NCBI RefSeq assembly: GCF_003315075.1
Contig: NZ_QNRJ01000002.1
Location: forward strand, 1 to 64,000
DNA length: 64,000 nucleotides
DNA from: Rossellomorea aquimaris
Lineage (GTDB): Bacteria > Bacillota > Bacilli > Bacillales > Bacillaceae_B
Direction: 5' to 3'
Every line of letters starts with the position of its first letter. Position 1 is the first letter of the stretch. Below the pieces are notes generated by a model that made no database searches, was not told where the DNA came from, and was given only the letters and a program-made list of their open reading frames with translations. Made by a program: the position numbers and the translations under genes. Positions 33,291 through 41,751 of this stretch are shown one piece after another.

Positions 33291-34407
33291 ACGTAAGCAC
33301 CTCTTTTTCCAATTGTTGAAAAACATTCTCCAGGTCTTCAATCAGGTCATCAATAAATTCAATTCCTACAGAAAACCGCAGGAGTCTGTTGCAGATACCA
33401 AGCCTTTTCCGTTCTTCTTCAGGAATGTCTGCATGTGTTTGGGTAGCGGGATAGGTGATAAAACTTTCGACCCCTCCCAAACTTTCAGCAAACGTAATAA
33501 CTTTTAAGTGTTGGAGAAATGGAGCAACCCATTCTTCCTTTGCGATACGAAAGGAAAGCATGCCGCCTTTTCCAGGATATAAAACGTCTGTTACACATTC
33601 ATGCGCATCAAGATACTCCGCTAATTTCTTTGCGTTTTTTTCGTGCTGAGCCATTCTGAGACTAAGGGTTTTCATCCCTCTTAATAAGAGCCAACAATCA
33701 AAAGGGGCGAGAACCGCTCCGATTGAATTTTGAATGGTGTAGATTCTCCCCGCCAACTCTTCTGTGTTTACGACCACAACACCAGCCAATACATCATTGT
33801 GGCCCCCTAAGTATTTCGTGGCGCTGTGAATGACAATGTCTGCGCCTTCAGCGAGAGGCTTTTGCAGAACAGGTGTATAGAAGGTATTATCGACAATTAA
33901 GAGCAACCCGTTGGCCTTAGCAATGCCGGAAATCTCAGAAATATCTGCTTCATTCATCAATGGATTGGTTGGGGTTTCAACAAAAATGGCCTTTGTTCTG
34001 TTAGAAATTTGTTCTTCTATGGAGCCAACATCACTTGTATCGACGAAATGAAATTTGATGCTATATTGTGCTTCATACTGCACGAATAAACGGTAGCTTC
34101 CTCCGTAAAGGTCTTTCGAAACAATCCATTCATCCCCGCTGGAAAATAAGCTGAGGATCGCCTGAATAGCTGCCATCCCCGAGCTGAAGGCAAATCCTCT
34201 GGTCCCCTCCTCCAATTGAGCGAGGGTGTCTTCCAAGGTGGCCCGCGTTGGATTCCCAGTTCTTGTGTAATCATAGCCTGTCGATTGGCCGATTCCCTTA
34301 TGTTCATAGGCAGTTGATAAATGAATGGGTAAGCTCACAGCACCCGTTGCAGGATCTTTCCGGTTTCCTGCCTGGACAAGCATTGTATCAATATGTTTAT
34401 TCAACAT
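33283..34407 (-). CDS. metI: Cystathionine gamma-synthase/O-acylhomoserine thiolyase MetI
   Basis: 374 residues, same PLP family: YDYTRTGNPTRA near 43, SSGMAAIQA near 73, IVDNTFYTP near 172, Schiff-base Lys in IHSATKYLGGH near 197. It joins an activated homoserine to cysteine or sulfide as the first committed step of methionine synthesis. It is first in the operon and directly behind the S-box riboswitch. Confidence 0.94.
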   Translation of the reverse strand: MLNKHIDTMLVQAGNRKDPATGAVSLPIHLSTAYEHKGIGQSTGYDYTRTGNPTRATLEDTLAQLEEGTRGFAFSSGMAAIQAILSLFSSGDEWIVSKDLYGGSYRLFVQYEAQYSIKFHFVDTSDVGSIEEQISNRTKAIFVETPTNPLMNEADISEISGIAKANGLLLIVDNTFYTPVLQKPLAEGADIVIHSATKYLGGHNDVLAGVVVVNTEELAGRIYTIQNSIGAVLAPFDCWLLLRGMKTLSLRMAQHEKNAKKLAEYLDAHECVTDVLYPGKGGMLSFRIAKEEWVAPFLQHLKVITFAESLGGVESFITYPATQTHADIPEEERKRLGICNRLLRFSVGIEFIDDLIEDLENVFQQLEKEVLTYE

Positions 34408-34449
34408 TCTTCTCTCCTTTTCTGTCTTGAATACGAAAAGGGAAAAAAC

Positions 34450-34612
34450 AAAAAAACCTTCTTAATGAAAATAAGAAGGTTTTGTACATTCGTTCTCCCT
34501 CTTATCGTCCAAGTTGACATCAACTTGCTGGAATTAGCACCATACCAAAACTCGCGGCTGGTTGCTGAGGTGTCTTAGGGCCAGTCCCTCTACCTCTCTT
34601 GATAAGAAACTA
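34450..34612 (-). promoter_or_regulatory. SAM (S-box) riboswitch before metI
   Basis: On the minus strand the aptamer starts with TCTTATC-AAGAGAGGTAGAGG near 34607, continues through GACTGGCCC, CAGCAACC and GGTGCTAATTCC, and closes with the matching GATAAGA pair near 34499. The intrinsic terminator (CCTTCTTA/TAAGAAGG, U-run) is at 34453-34484. High SAM stops transcription of metI and what follows. Confidence 0.96.
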
Positions 34613-34732
34613 TTTGATTTTGTGAAAAATAACTTTCCCATAACTTATAACAAAGAAGAAGAAATGTCAATGAGAATTATGAATTATCTGAATAAAAAAT
34701 ATTCATTTTACTCTTCATCAACATGTTCTATT

Positions 34733-35731
34733 TCAATGATAAATCCCTATTTTCCTTTTAATCTCTTTCATGAATGGGATTGTTTTTTCCCGTGCTTTTT
34801 TTGCTCCATTTTGTAAGATGACATCCAGCATATGGGGGGAGGCCATCAGTTCTTCATATTTCGATCTTGGTTTCTCGATAAATGAATCCATTACTTGGAA
34901 TAGCTCTTTTTTCGCTTCTCCCCAGCCTATTCCTTCTTGAAATCTCCTTCTCATTTCTTCAACTTGATCGGAGGTTGCAAATTCTTTATAAAGAGAGAAT
35001 AAGACGGATGTTTCAGGATCCTTAGGCTCTTCAGGAGGTGAAGAATCTGTTTTGATTTTATTGATTAGTTTTTGGAGTTTTTTTGGTTCTTCAAATAATG
35101 GAATGGTGTTGTTATAACTTTTACTCATTTTCCGTCCATCGAGTCCCGGTAGAACGGATGTTTCTTCCTGTATGACATATTCAGGAAGAACAAATGTTTC
35201 TCCATATAGCTTATTAAAGTTTTCTGCTATGTCTCTTGCAATTTCAACATGCTGAATTTGATCTTTTCCAACTGGAACCAGTTCCGTTTGGAATAAAAGG
35301 ATATCCGCCGCCATTAATATAGGATAAGTGAATAAGCCCATGTTGACGCCCGAATCCACCTCCCTGCCGGCGGAATGATTTTCTTCAACCATTGATTTAT
35401 ATGCATGGGCCCGGTTCATTAATCCTTTCGGTGCAAAACAAGACAAGATCCAGCTCAATTCAAAGATTTCAGGTACATCCGATTGACGATAAAAGATCGC
35501 TCGATCAGGATTCAAACCTAATGCTAACCAAGCCGCTGCCACTCCATAAGATAGTTCTTTCATTTCATGCCCATCATGTATCTTCGTTAAACCATGATAA
35601 TCCGCAACAAAATAAGCTGTATTGTAGGATTGATTCTCTGCCAATTGCAATGCCGGTTTGATTGCACCAATATAATTCCCCAAATGAATACGTCCTGTTG
35701 GCTTAATCCCCGTCAGAACTTGTTTTTTCAT
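34733..35731 (-). CDS. trpS: Tryptophanyl-tRNA synthetase
   Basis: 332 residues from the ATG at 35731; 18 in-frame codons upstream fall inside the T-box region and are rejected. Class I synthetase: GIKPTGRIHLGNYIG near 7 (HIGH motif as HLGN), KMSKS in GRKMSKSYNN near 197, PVGKDQIQHVEIARDIA near 145. It charges tRNA-Trp. The protein resembles the TrpRS branch seen as second copies in some Bacillaceae (LSWILSCFAPKG, HSAGREVDSGVNMG); whether a second trpS exists elsewhere cannot be known from here. Confidence 0.96.
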   Translation of the reverse strand: MKKQVLTGIKPTGRIHLGNYIGAIKPALQLAENQSYNTAYFVADYHGLTKIHDGHEMKELSYGVAAAWLALGLNPDRAIFYRQSDVPEIFELSWILSCFAPKGLMNRAHAYKSMVEENHSAGREVDSGVNMGLFTYPILMAADILLFQTELVPVGKDQIQHVEIARDIAENFNKLYGETFVLPEYVIQEETSVLPGLDGRKMSKSYNNTIPLFEEPKKLQKLINKIKTDSSPPEEPKDPETSVLFSLYKEFATSDQVEEMRRRFQEGIGWGEAKKELFQVMDSFIEKPRSKYEELMASPHMLDVILQNGAKKAREKTIPFMKEIKRKIGIYH

Positions 35732-35786
35732 AACAATTCCCTCCGCTGAAAAATAATAAAAATAAACACAAAAAGGGCTTCTCATC

Positions 35787-36035
35787 CTCTAAAAAAGGAC
35801 GGGAAACCCGTGGTGCCACCTTCATTCGCTTACACTTTAGTAAACGCACTCATCTGTACAGAAGTCGCCTTCGATACATCGTCTCTTTTATCGGTGAGAC
35901 CCTCCGCCATAACCTACTTAATTTCAGCCTGGATGCTCAAAAGCCCATTCAACGATTTCACCATACTGATTCTCACCAACCATCAGCTCTCTGAAATGTT
36001 TCGTTCGTCTACTCTTCTTCCTCATCGCATTAAAC
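35787..36035 (-). promoter_or_regulatory. T-box leader before trpS
   Basis: The T-box sequence AAGGTGGCACCACG is on the minus strand at 35810-35823, followed by a terminator stem (ACGGG-TTT-CCCGT and a T6 run). A TGG codon at 35945-35947 lies in a plausible specifier context (GAATGGGC). Senses uncharged tRNA-Trp. Confidence 0.92.
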
Positions 36036-36100
36036 CATATAAAGTGTTTCCATTATTTTAATGTATGGGGAAATAATGGTCAAGTGGGTGAAAACACATT

Positions 36101-36727
36101 TTAGATTTCTTTGGATGAAAGAGGAAGGAAAAGTTTTATTCCTCTCTTATTAAAGGGGAGAAATTTCATATCCGCGATCAGATGACTTGCATATCCGATT
36201 ATACACGCTTCAAAAACTCCATCAATCATTATTGAAGACTCCAGATAATGGGCAATCATGCCATAATATACGATTCCAAGTACAGAGTGAGTATAACTTC
36301 GATGTGAAACGAATGAGGCAATGAGTATATAAATACCCAACAACCATAACCATGTTTCATTCAACTGCCAACCGCATGCTGTCACACCGATGCCGGTAAT
36401 CATCAGCATCCTTCTCTGGGTAATGAAACTCGAGAGAATCATCATTCCTGCACCATATCCAATCCCGAGCCATTGTTCTTTCCCAATTCCTTCAAGATAG
36501 CTGTACACCATCATTAAAAAACCAATGATTTGAGCCACTGCTCTGATCATTTTTGGTGAAAAAGTAACCTTGTTACTAAGTTTTCCGTCAATATCCATAT
36601 CAGGCATGAGTCCGGATAACCCGCCTATTGCCACAAGTGCGGCCGTTATGTCAGGACCAGATCCAAATGAGTTGGCCACAATAAATCCTGTTGCTGCTCC
36701 AATTGCCATATGTGCTGTGCCGTTCAA
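36101..36727 (-). CDS. YdjM-like metal-dependent membrane hydrolase (DUF457)
   Basis: 208 residues. About five membrane segments. Metal-binding-type motifs of the family are visible: His5 in NGTAHMAIGA, LMPDMDIDG near 40, SHRSYTHSVLG near 142 (HRxxTHS) and SHLIADMKF near 180. The fold is that of YdjM/LexA-regulated inner-membrane hydrolases; the true substrate is not known. Isolated between the trpS T-box and the Nudix gene. Confidence 0.85.
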   Translation of the reverse strand: MNGTAHMAIGAATGFIVANSFGSGPDITAALVAIGGLSGLMPDMDIDGKLSNKVTFSPKMIRAVAQIIGFLMMVYSYLEGIGKEQWLGIGYGAGMMILSSFITQRRMLMITGIGVTACGWQLNETWLWLLGIYILIASFVSHRSYTHSVLGIVYYGMIAHYLESSIMIDGVFEACIIGYASHLIADMKFLPFNKRGIKLFLPLSSKEI

Positions 36728-36823
36728 GTGTGTCCTCCTACTCTCTTATCACATTATGTATGTACTAGTTTACTATAATAGCCTTAATTATCCATATTGA
36801 CCATGGGAAGTACGAATTAATTT

Positions 36824-37450
36824 CTAAAGATGAGCCGATATGCGCTCAATAATTTCAAGGAGGTAGGACCTTGCATGTGGAACAAAGTGATGGTAACTTA
36901 CCCTTTGCTTCATAAAGTCCTTTTTCCCTGTTTCATTAACATGAAATCCTTCTACGTCGATTTCCTCTTTCGTTTGTTGAACGAGCGCTTTAAAGTCTTG
37001 AAGAGTCGAACGGAAAATACCGGACACTTCTTCTGACTGAAGTTGAAATTCGTCATAAGCAACCGGCTTGGAATACAGGAATACGTGAGTTAGTTCCCGA
37101 TCGATCATATCCCGCTGAATTAACTCCCCTTTTATGATTCCCAATGATTGCAGTTCATCTATCGTAAGATGAAGTCCAAGCTCTTCATGAACTTCTCTCA
37201 CACCGTCTTCAATCTTCTCCTGTGACAAGATATGTCCAGCGGCGGTAATATCAAGTAAGCGGGGGAAATCCTTTTTCTTATGACTTCTCATTTGGAAAAA
37301 AATATAGGTCTCTCCACAAATTTCATCATAATGCGCAAGCCAGCAATGAAAGGTTTCATGCCAATATCCCTTTATATGCACCTCGGAACGACTGGCTACT
37401 CCAAGCCTATTACCGTATTCATCAAAGACGGCTAGTTGTTCATCCTCCAC
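36824..37450 (-). CDS. Nudix hydrolase, IPP-isomerase-like
   Basis: 208 residues. Nudix box near residues 72-93: GHILSQEKIEDGVREVHEELG. The spacing between the first Glu and the REVHEE core is one residue shorter than the usual seven. The N-terminal FDEYGNRLG and WHETFHCWL are typical of IPP-isomerase-like Nudix proteins of Bacillus. The start is GTG with AAGGAGGG seven bases upstream. The gene is 13 bp from the HAD gene and likely co-transcribed after it. Confidence 0.87.
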   Translation of the reverse strand: MEDEQLAVFDEYGNRLGVASRSEVHIKGYWHETFHCWLAHYDEICGETYIFFQMRSHKKKDFPRLLDITAAGHILSQEKIEDGVREVHEELGLHLTIDELQSLGIIKGELIQRDMIDRELTHVFLYSKPVAYDEFQLQSEEVSGIFRSTLQDFKALVQQTKEEIDVEGFHVNETGKKDFMKQRVSYHHFVPHARSYLLEIIERISAHL

Positions 37451-37463
37451 CCGAAACCCTCCT

Positions 37464-38120
37464 TTATTTCATTTCCTCCAGATACTCTTTAACTTCCAGA
37501 AGATCTTCCACCACAATATCCGCTTCACGTAATTCTTTTTCCTGGGAAAAATCAAAAGCACAACCTATCGAAAGAAAGTGATTTGCCTCTGCTCCCTTGA
37601 AGTCAGACAATCTATCTCCAATCACTACCCCATGAGTCAGATTATGATCCTCTTTGATTTTTCGAATCAACTCCCCTTTGTCATCTGATTGTATTTCCTG
37701 AATGCTGTAGCAGTCTAAGATCCATCGATCCAAGTGAAAGTGCTCGACGATCGTCTTTAAATAATGAGGATATCCGTTGCTTGCCACAAAGATCGGAAAC
37801 CCTCTCCCTGATAAATAAGCTAATATTTCTTCCGTATAGGGATAGAGAGCTCCCTTTCCTTTCTGAATATTTTCAATCAGTTTTTCATGAAATACATCAT
37901 TCACTTTCCCATGTATATGTAAGGGATGATGAGGTAAAAGTGTTTGCCACACAACAGAAAGAGGGACCCCCATAATTTCTCTGTATATTTCAAGAGGTGT
38001 ATCCCCTTTCCACATTCCTTCATCTCTAAGTTGTTGAAAGGTATCATGAAGTGAAGCTTCAAGAATACGATCCGTTTGAAATAACGTTCCATCCATGTCA
38101 AAAATCATTGCAGCTTTCAT
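37464..38120 (-). CDS. HAD-superfamily phosphatase
   Basis: 218 residues. Motif I DMDGT with nucleophile Asp8 and acid Asp10, motif II VASN near 113, motif III Lys in SDDKGELIRK near 145, motif IV GDRLSDFKGAEAN near 167. A helical cap lies between motifs I and II (15-90), as in phosphoglycolate phosphatase/beta-phosphoglucomutase relatives. Its substrate cannot be deduced. It starts a two-gene unit with the Nudix enzyme; both could be house-cleaning phosphatases. Confidence 0.9.
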   Translation of the reverse strand: MKAAMIFDMDGTLFQTDRILEASLHDTFQQLRDEGMWKGDTPLEIYREIMGVPLSVVWQTLLPHHPLHIHGKVNDVFHEKLIENIQKGKGALYPYTEEILAYLSGRGFPIFVASNGYPHYLKTIVEHFHLDRWILDCYSIQEIQSDDKGELIRKIKEDHNLTHGVVIGDRLSDFKGAEANHFLSIGCAFDFSQEKELREADIVVEDLLEVKEYLEEMK

Positions 38121-38265
38121 CTATATTCTCCTTTATTGCCTTTCGTACATTAATCTGTTCGACGATTTATGCTTAATTCCATCTCTTGCTTATATATAAA
38201 CCTTCTACAATCATATCAAATTCACGGCCAAATGAAAGCAGCTACGAATTATAACATGATATTTG

Positions 38266-38312
38266 CCAGGGGCTCTGTCGACTAGCGGGTGCTGGATGGT
38301 GAGGAATTTCAC
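38266..38312 (+). repeat. Fragment of palindromic repeat family A (copy A3)
   Basis: CCAGGGGCTCTGTCGACTAG then TGCTGGATGGTGAGG matches one terminal arm of copies A1 and A2. The match stops after GTGAGG, where the terminator of the next gene begins, so the core and the other arm are missing. Confidence 0.8.
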
Positions 38313-38314
38313 AA

Positions 38315-38349
38315 AAAAACACACAAGGACGCTTCTCCTGTGTGTTTAC
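38315..38349 (-). terminator. Terminator after the 61-aa membrane protein gene
   Basis: AAACACACAGG and CCTTGTGTGTTT arms around an eight-base loop with a T7 run on the minus strand. Confidence 0.85.
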
Positions 38350-38378
38350 TCGTTAAATCGGTGTATAGCTTGCTTTCT

Positions 38379-38564
38379 TTAAGATGCATTGGGAAGATAA
38401 AAGAGGACCGTCAACATCATGCCGATAACAGAAAAGATCACGATACTGACTGCTACTGACTTGTGAGACTTTGACACATGTTTCTTCTTTAACACGTTAA
38501 AAAACTTAAAAGCCAATAACGAAAGAATAAACAAAGATACAAACAATAGCTCGCTCATGGACAA
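38379..38564 (-). CDS. 61-aa two-helix membrane protein
   Basis: Two hydrophobic segments (residues 4-23 and 38-57) with a basic loop between them (KKKHVSKSHKS), so both ends probably lie outside. ATG preceded by AAGGG. It has its own terminator and is separate from the cardiolipin synthase gene 83 bp upstream. Family not recognised. Confidence 0.65.
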   Translation of the reverse strand: MSMSELLFVSLFILSLLAFKFFNVLKKKHVSKSHKSVAVSIVIFSVIGMMLTVLFYLPNAS

Positions 38565-38647
38565 TCCCTTTCTTCAGTGAGGTGTATTCTTTTTAAGATA
38601 TGAAAACACTTTACCATATTTTCTTATTCAATAAAAATTATTTATTC

Positions 38648-39862
38648 TTAGAAATAATAATATACCCATTCAGGCGTTTTACGGAGCGCTTTTTCCCAAG
38701 CAGGGAGTTCATTAAAAGCCTTCATGGTCAGTTTTTTACTATCATTAATGTCATTATGGATCAGCGATTCTAATTCGGCGGCAACTTTTGCATCGCGAAT
38801 GATACAGTTGCTTTCATCATTTAAGTAGAAGCTTCGTGGATCCCAATTGGCTGTACCAATATCGGCCCATTTATGATCTATGACGAGCACCTTACCGTGG
38901 AAAAACCCTTTTTCATATAGATAAAGATCCACTCCGCTCTCTAACAAAGTTTTCTCTATTCTGTAACTTGGCGGCTTCGTGAACCATGCATCGGTATCGT
39001 CCGGGATGAGGATCTTCACTTTCACCCCACGCTTCACTGCATTCTTTAAAGCGGATATAAGTTTCCCATTTGGTAGAAAGTATGGCGTTGTAATGGTGAC
39101 ACTCTCTTCCGAACTGTTAATCCAGTTTACTGTCTTATCTACAATACTGTCTCCTGTTGAGAACAAGAATTGAACGCTGCTCCCTTCATTTCCATTTGAA
39201 GTACGAGTAGGATATACGCTCTCCACACTTTCTCCCCCATCCTCGATCCAGTCCCTTTTAAACTGCTGTGCCACCTCAATTCCAGCCTCCCCCTCCAGCC
39301 GTATATGATAGTCCCTCCAGTACCCAAGCTTCGGGTCTTTCCCTAAATATTCATCGCCCATATTGAAGCCTCCAATATAAGCAATTCTTTGATCAATGGA
39401 AACGAGCCTGCGATGATTCCGATGATGAAGGGAATAGAAGATATTCTTCAGGGAGAGTGGCCTGCTTTTTACAATCTTCACCCCTCCTTCTTTCATCCTC
39501 TTTATACTTTCCTTCTTAATATCTGAACCAAGGAAGTCGATAGACAATCGAACATCTACACCTTCCTTAGCCTTTTCAATCAGCAAATCAAAAAACTCGT
39601 TGGAAATCTGATCGTCCCTGATAATGAAAAAATGAATCCAAACAAGCTCATCTGCTGTTTTAATATCCGCAAACAAATCTTCATATAAGTCCTTCCCTGT
39701 ATTGTATACGTTGATTGCAGCTTGACGAGAAAGGGTTTCCGTAACCGGGTGAGTTCTTGCATAGTTCTTCACACCTTGTTTCACATCCCAGTGCATGATG
39801 AGGAACAATATCACGATGCATGCAGCCGTTATCAGGCTTCCTTTAAGTCCTATTTTAAGCAA
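38648..39862 (-). CDS. Cardiolipin synthase-like phospholipase D protein
   Basis: 404 residues, close to YwjE of B. subtilis. One N-terminal membrane helix (8-24), then two PLD domains. Motif 1 near 152: HRNHRRLVSID, where the usual HxK is HxR. Motif 2 near 326: FHGKVLVIDHKWADIGTANWD, an intact HxKx4D. Such enzymes join two phosphatidylglycerols to cardiolipin at the membrane. The Lys-to-Arg change in the first half may be tolerated or may alter activity. Monocistronic as far as can be seen. Confidence 0.9.
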   Translation of the reverse strand: MLKIGLKGSLITAACIVILFLIMHWDVKQGVKNYARTHPVTETLSRQAAINVYNTGKDLYEDLFADIKTADELVWIHFFIIRDDQISNEFFDLLIEKAKEGVDVRLSIDFLGSDIKKESIKRMKEGGVKIVKSRPLSLKNIFYSLHHRNHRRLVSIDQRIAYIGGFNMGDEYLGKDPKLGYWRDYHIRLEGEAGIEVAQQFKRDWIEDGGESVESVYPTRTSNGNEGSSVQFLFSTGDSIVDKTVNWINSSEESVTITTPYFLPNGKLISALKNAVKRGVKVKILIPDDTDAWFTKPPSYRIEKTLLESGVDLYLYEKGFFHGKVLVIDHKWADIGTANWDPRSFYLNDESNCIIRDAKVAAELESLIHNDINDSKKLTMKAFNELPAWEKALRKTPEWVYYYF

Positions 39863-39973
39863 GAGAACTCACCTCCTTCTATGTAGTGTTAGCTTTTGTT
39901 TAAGGAGAAGGACTATACATTTCCGTTGAAAGTTTATCTGAATCCTAAGAGCGATATTTTTGACACTAAAAAA

Positions 39974-39999
39974 GAGCATTAACGATATCGTTAATACTC
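39974..39999 (-). terminator. Terminator after the VanZ-like gene
   Basis: GAGTATTAACGAT and ATCGTTAATGCTC arms on the minus strand, one mismatch, with a T6 tail. It starts at the stop codon of the gene. Confidence 0.85.
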
Positions 40000-40557
40000 T
40001 CAGTTTACTTTCTTATTGATCTTCATAATATTATGGATAAAACGTGCGATCACAAATAGGAAGCCACCTATAAATGAACCTAGCGTATTCATTATCCAAT
40101 CATCAATATCCGTCGCTCTTCCTAAAGGTAAATAATATTGGGCAAATTCAATACCAAAGGAAAAAAGTGCCCCAATAAACGTGACCATCAGAATTATTTG
40201 TTTCGAATGCCTCATCCACCAAGCTATAAAAAAGGTTAATGGAATAAACAATAATATATTGGCCAACAGATTTCTAATGGGAACATCTAAATGATTTCGG
40301 TAAATTAAATTCAACTTAAGATTAGAGAATGGATCAAAATTCACCGATCCCTCAGCTACATTTCCACCAGTCAATGGAGTCAGGGTAATTAAACAGATGC
40401 CTCCAATCGTTATGCACGTAAATAAAACAGGCAGTAAGTTCATCCATCTGCCCTTCCCTTTTCTTTTCTTCCAAAAGGAGACCGCAAAGATAAGGGAAAT
40501 CGTCACAACTATAATAATTGGAAGAACCCAACCAAATGCGCTCCATAATTCTTTCAT
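40000..40557 (-). CDS. VanZ-like membrane protein
   Basis: 185 residues with five membrane segments. VanZ-family pattern: NLLANILLFIPLTFFIAW near 97, SFGIEFAQYYLPLGRATDIDDWIMNTLG near 133 (the acidic E-x-x-Q-x6-R-x2-D-x-D-D signature). In some Enterococcus elements VanZ gives low-level teicoplanin resistance; chromosomal Bacillus members have no proven role. Single gene with its own terminator. Confidence 0.9.
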   Translation of the reverse strand: MKELWSAFGWVLPIIIVVTISLIFAVSFWKKRKGKGRWMNLLPVLFTCITIGGICLITLTPLTGGNVAEGSVNFDPFSNLKLNLIYRNHLDVPIRNLLANILLFIPLTFFIAWWMRHSKQIILMVTFIGALFSFGIEFAQYYLPLGRATDIDDWIMNTLGSFIGGFLFVIARFIHNIMKINKKVN

Positions 40558-40701
40558 GATCCCTTTTCCTACTTTCCTCTAAGCTACAAACGATGATATT
40601 CATCTAACCCTTTATACCTTAATTTCTCTATATGTAAACACGTCACTCTTATTTAAAATAATAAGCTGATTGCATTATTTCCCCATCCTCTCACTCTCCC
40701 T
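40558..40701. other. Intergenic region upstream of the VanZ gene
   Basis: AT-rich, between the VanZ start and the stop of the 50-aa gene, holding presumably the VanZ promoter. No gene or repeat is seen. Confidence 0.5.
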
Positions 40702-40854
40702 CTATCTTTTCTTTTTAAACCGAAAAAATAGGACTCCAGCCATTATGGCAAAACATATGGCGAATAAGATTCCCTTCCATACATCTCCATCTGAAAAAGA
40801 TTTCAATACCCATATCAAAATAAATAGGGTTATGGCTATATCAATCATCATCAT
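40702..40854 (-). CDS. 50-aa two-helix membrane peptide
   Basis: Three consecutive ATG codons start a 50-residue frame; AAAAGG lies just upstream, and the third ATG (40848) has the best spacing. The product has two hydrophobic segments (ITLFILIWVL near 8, and GILFAICFAIMAGVLFF near 28) and ends in FKKKR. Short, basic-ended, membrane-spanning peptides like this are common in Bacillus. It is supported by frame and topology only. Confidence 0.5.
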   Translation of the reverse strand: MMMIDIAITLFILIWVLKSFSDGDVWKGILFAICFAIMAGVLFFRFKKKR

Positions 40855-41026
40855 ACCTTTTGAGTTTCGAATGTTTCTTCACCTGCTGCCTTATTAATTA
40901 GTGCAATTCTTTAACTTTATCATAATTCTGGTTCACCATTCCATTGGGCATAAACCCATAGCGACTCCACTATTTATCATTATAATCCTTAAACCCCTGA
41001 TTTTGGAATGGAATTTTTAATAGTAA
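40855..41026. other. Intergenic region upstream of the small peptide gene
   Basis: No gene, repeat or convincing regulatory signal was seen in this stretch before the terminator of the Sco gene. Confidence 0.45.
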
Positions 41027-41028
41027 AA

Positions 41029-41063
41029 AAGGAAAATCACCTAAAAATCTGTGATTCTCCTTC
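41029..41063 (-). terminator. Terminator after the Sco gene
   Basis: AAGGAGAATCAC and GTGATTTTCCTT arms around a loop with T6 tail on the minus strand. Confidence 0.85.
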
Positions 41064-41072
41064 CTAAAAAGT

Positions 41073-41669
41073 CTATTCAGATCCCTCTTCAATCAATGTT
41101 TTCATATCTTGGACAATTTCATCGTAAGGTACATCACTATTGCCACTATACGTTTTTACAACTGTACCTTCTTGATTCACCAAGTAGAAGCTGGTACCAT
41201 GAATCATCTGATCCGAATTGGGATCGTCGGCTACAATCGAGCGGAAAGAATGTTCCGCAAGGTCCTTTACCTCGTCAAATTCATAGCCTGTAAGTAGTTC
41301 CCATTTACTTGTATCTGCTTCAAAGTTTGAAATATACTCTTTTAATGCGTCCGGCGTATCGTTTTCAGGATCTACGCTGAAGGAAACGATTTTGTAATCC
41401 TCTACCCCTTCTTCTTTCAGCTTTTCTTGAAGCTTGGTTAAATTAAATGTCATGGGTGGACAAACGGTTTCACAATTAGTGAATATGAAATCTGCGATCC
41501 AGACTTGTCCTTTCAAATCATTCAAACCGACTTTTTGATTATTTTGATTCGTATAAGAAAATTCTTTCACTTCATAATCTGTTTCTGCTTGAAAGTTACT
41601 ATTACTGCAACCTGCAAGGAGAATCCCGATGATGGCCATCACCACAATAAATGGTTTTGTTTTTGACAT
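41073..41669 (-). CDS. Sco-family copper chaperone for cytochrome oxidase
   Basis: 198 residues, lipoprotein signal with lipobox LLAGC (Cys21), then a thioredoxin-like domain. Copper site: Cys66 and Cys70 in TNCETVC, His157 in MIHGTS. SCO1/SenC proteins (YpmQ in B. subtilis) load the CuA centre of cytochrome c oxidase on the outer face of the membrane. The ATG has GGAGGAGATAAAG upstream. No oxidase genes are nearby. Confidence 0.95.
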   Translation of the reverse strand: MSKTKPFIVVMAIIGILLAGCSNSNFQAETDYEVKEFSYTNQNNQKVGLNDLKGQVWIADFIFTNCETVCPPMTFNLTKLQEKLKEEGVEDYKIVSFSVDPENDTPDALKEYISNFEADTSKWELLTGYEFDEVKDLAEHSFRSIVADDPNSDQMIHGTSFYLVNQEGTVVKTYSGNSDVPYDEIVQDMKTLIEEGSE

Positions 41670-41751
41670 CTTTATCTCCTCCGACTTTATCTATCTCTCC
41701 CATTCTATGTTAGTAAAAAGGGGATAAAAAAACAATCAGCAGAGGCAATAT

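Noticed and set aside
35810..36061. 83-codon plus-strand frame in the trpS leader
   Set aside because: It is the antisense of a clear T-box; composition reflects the RNA structure, not coding.
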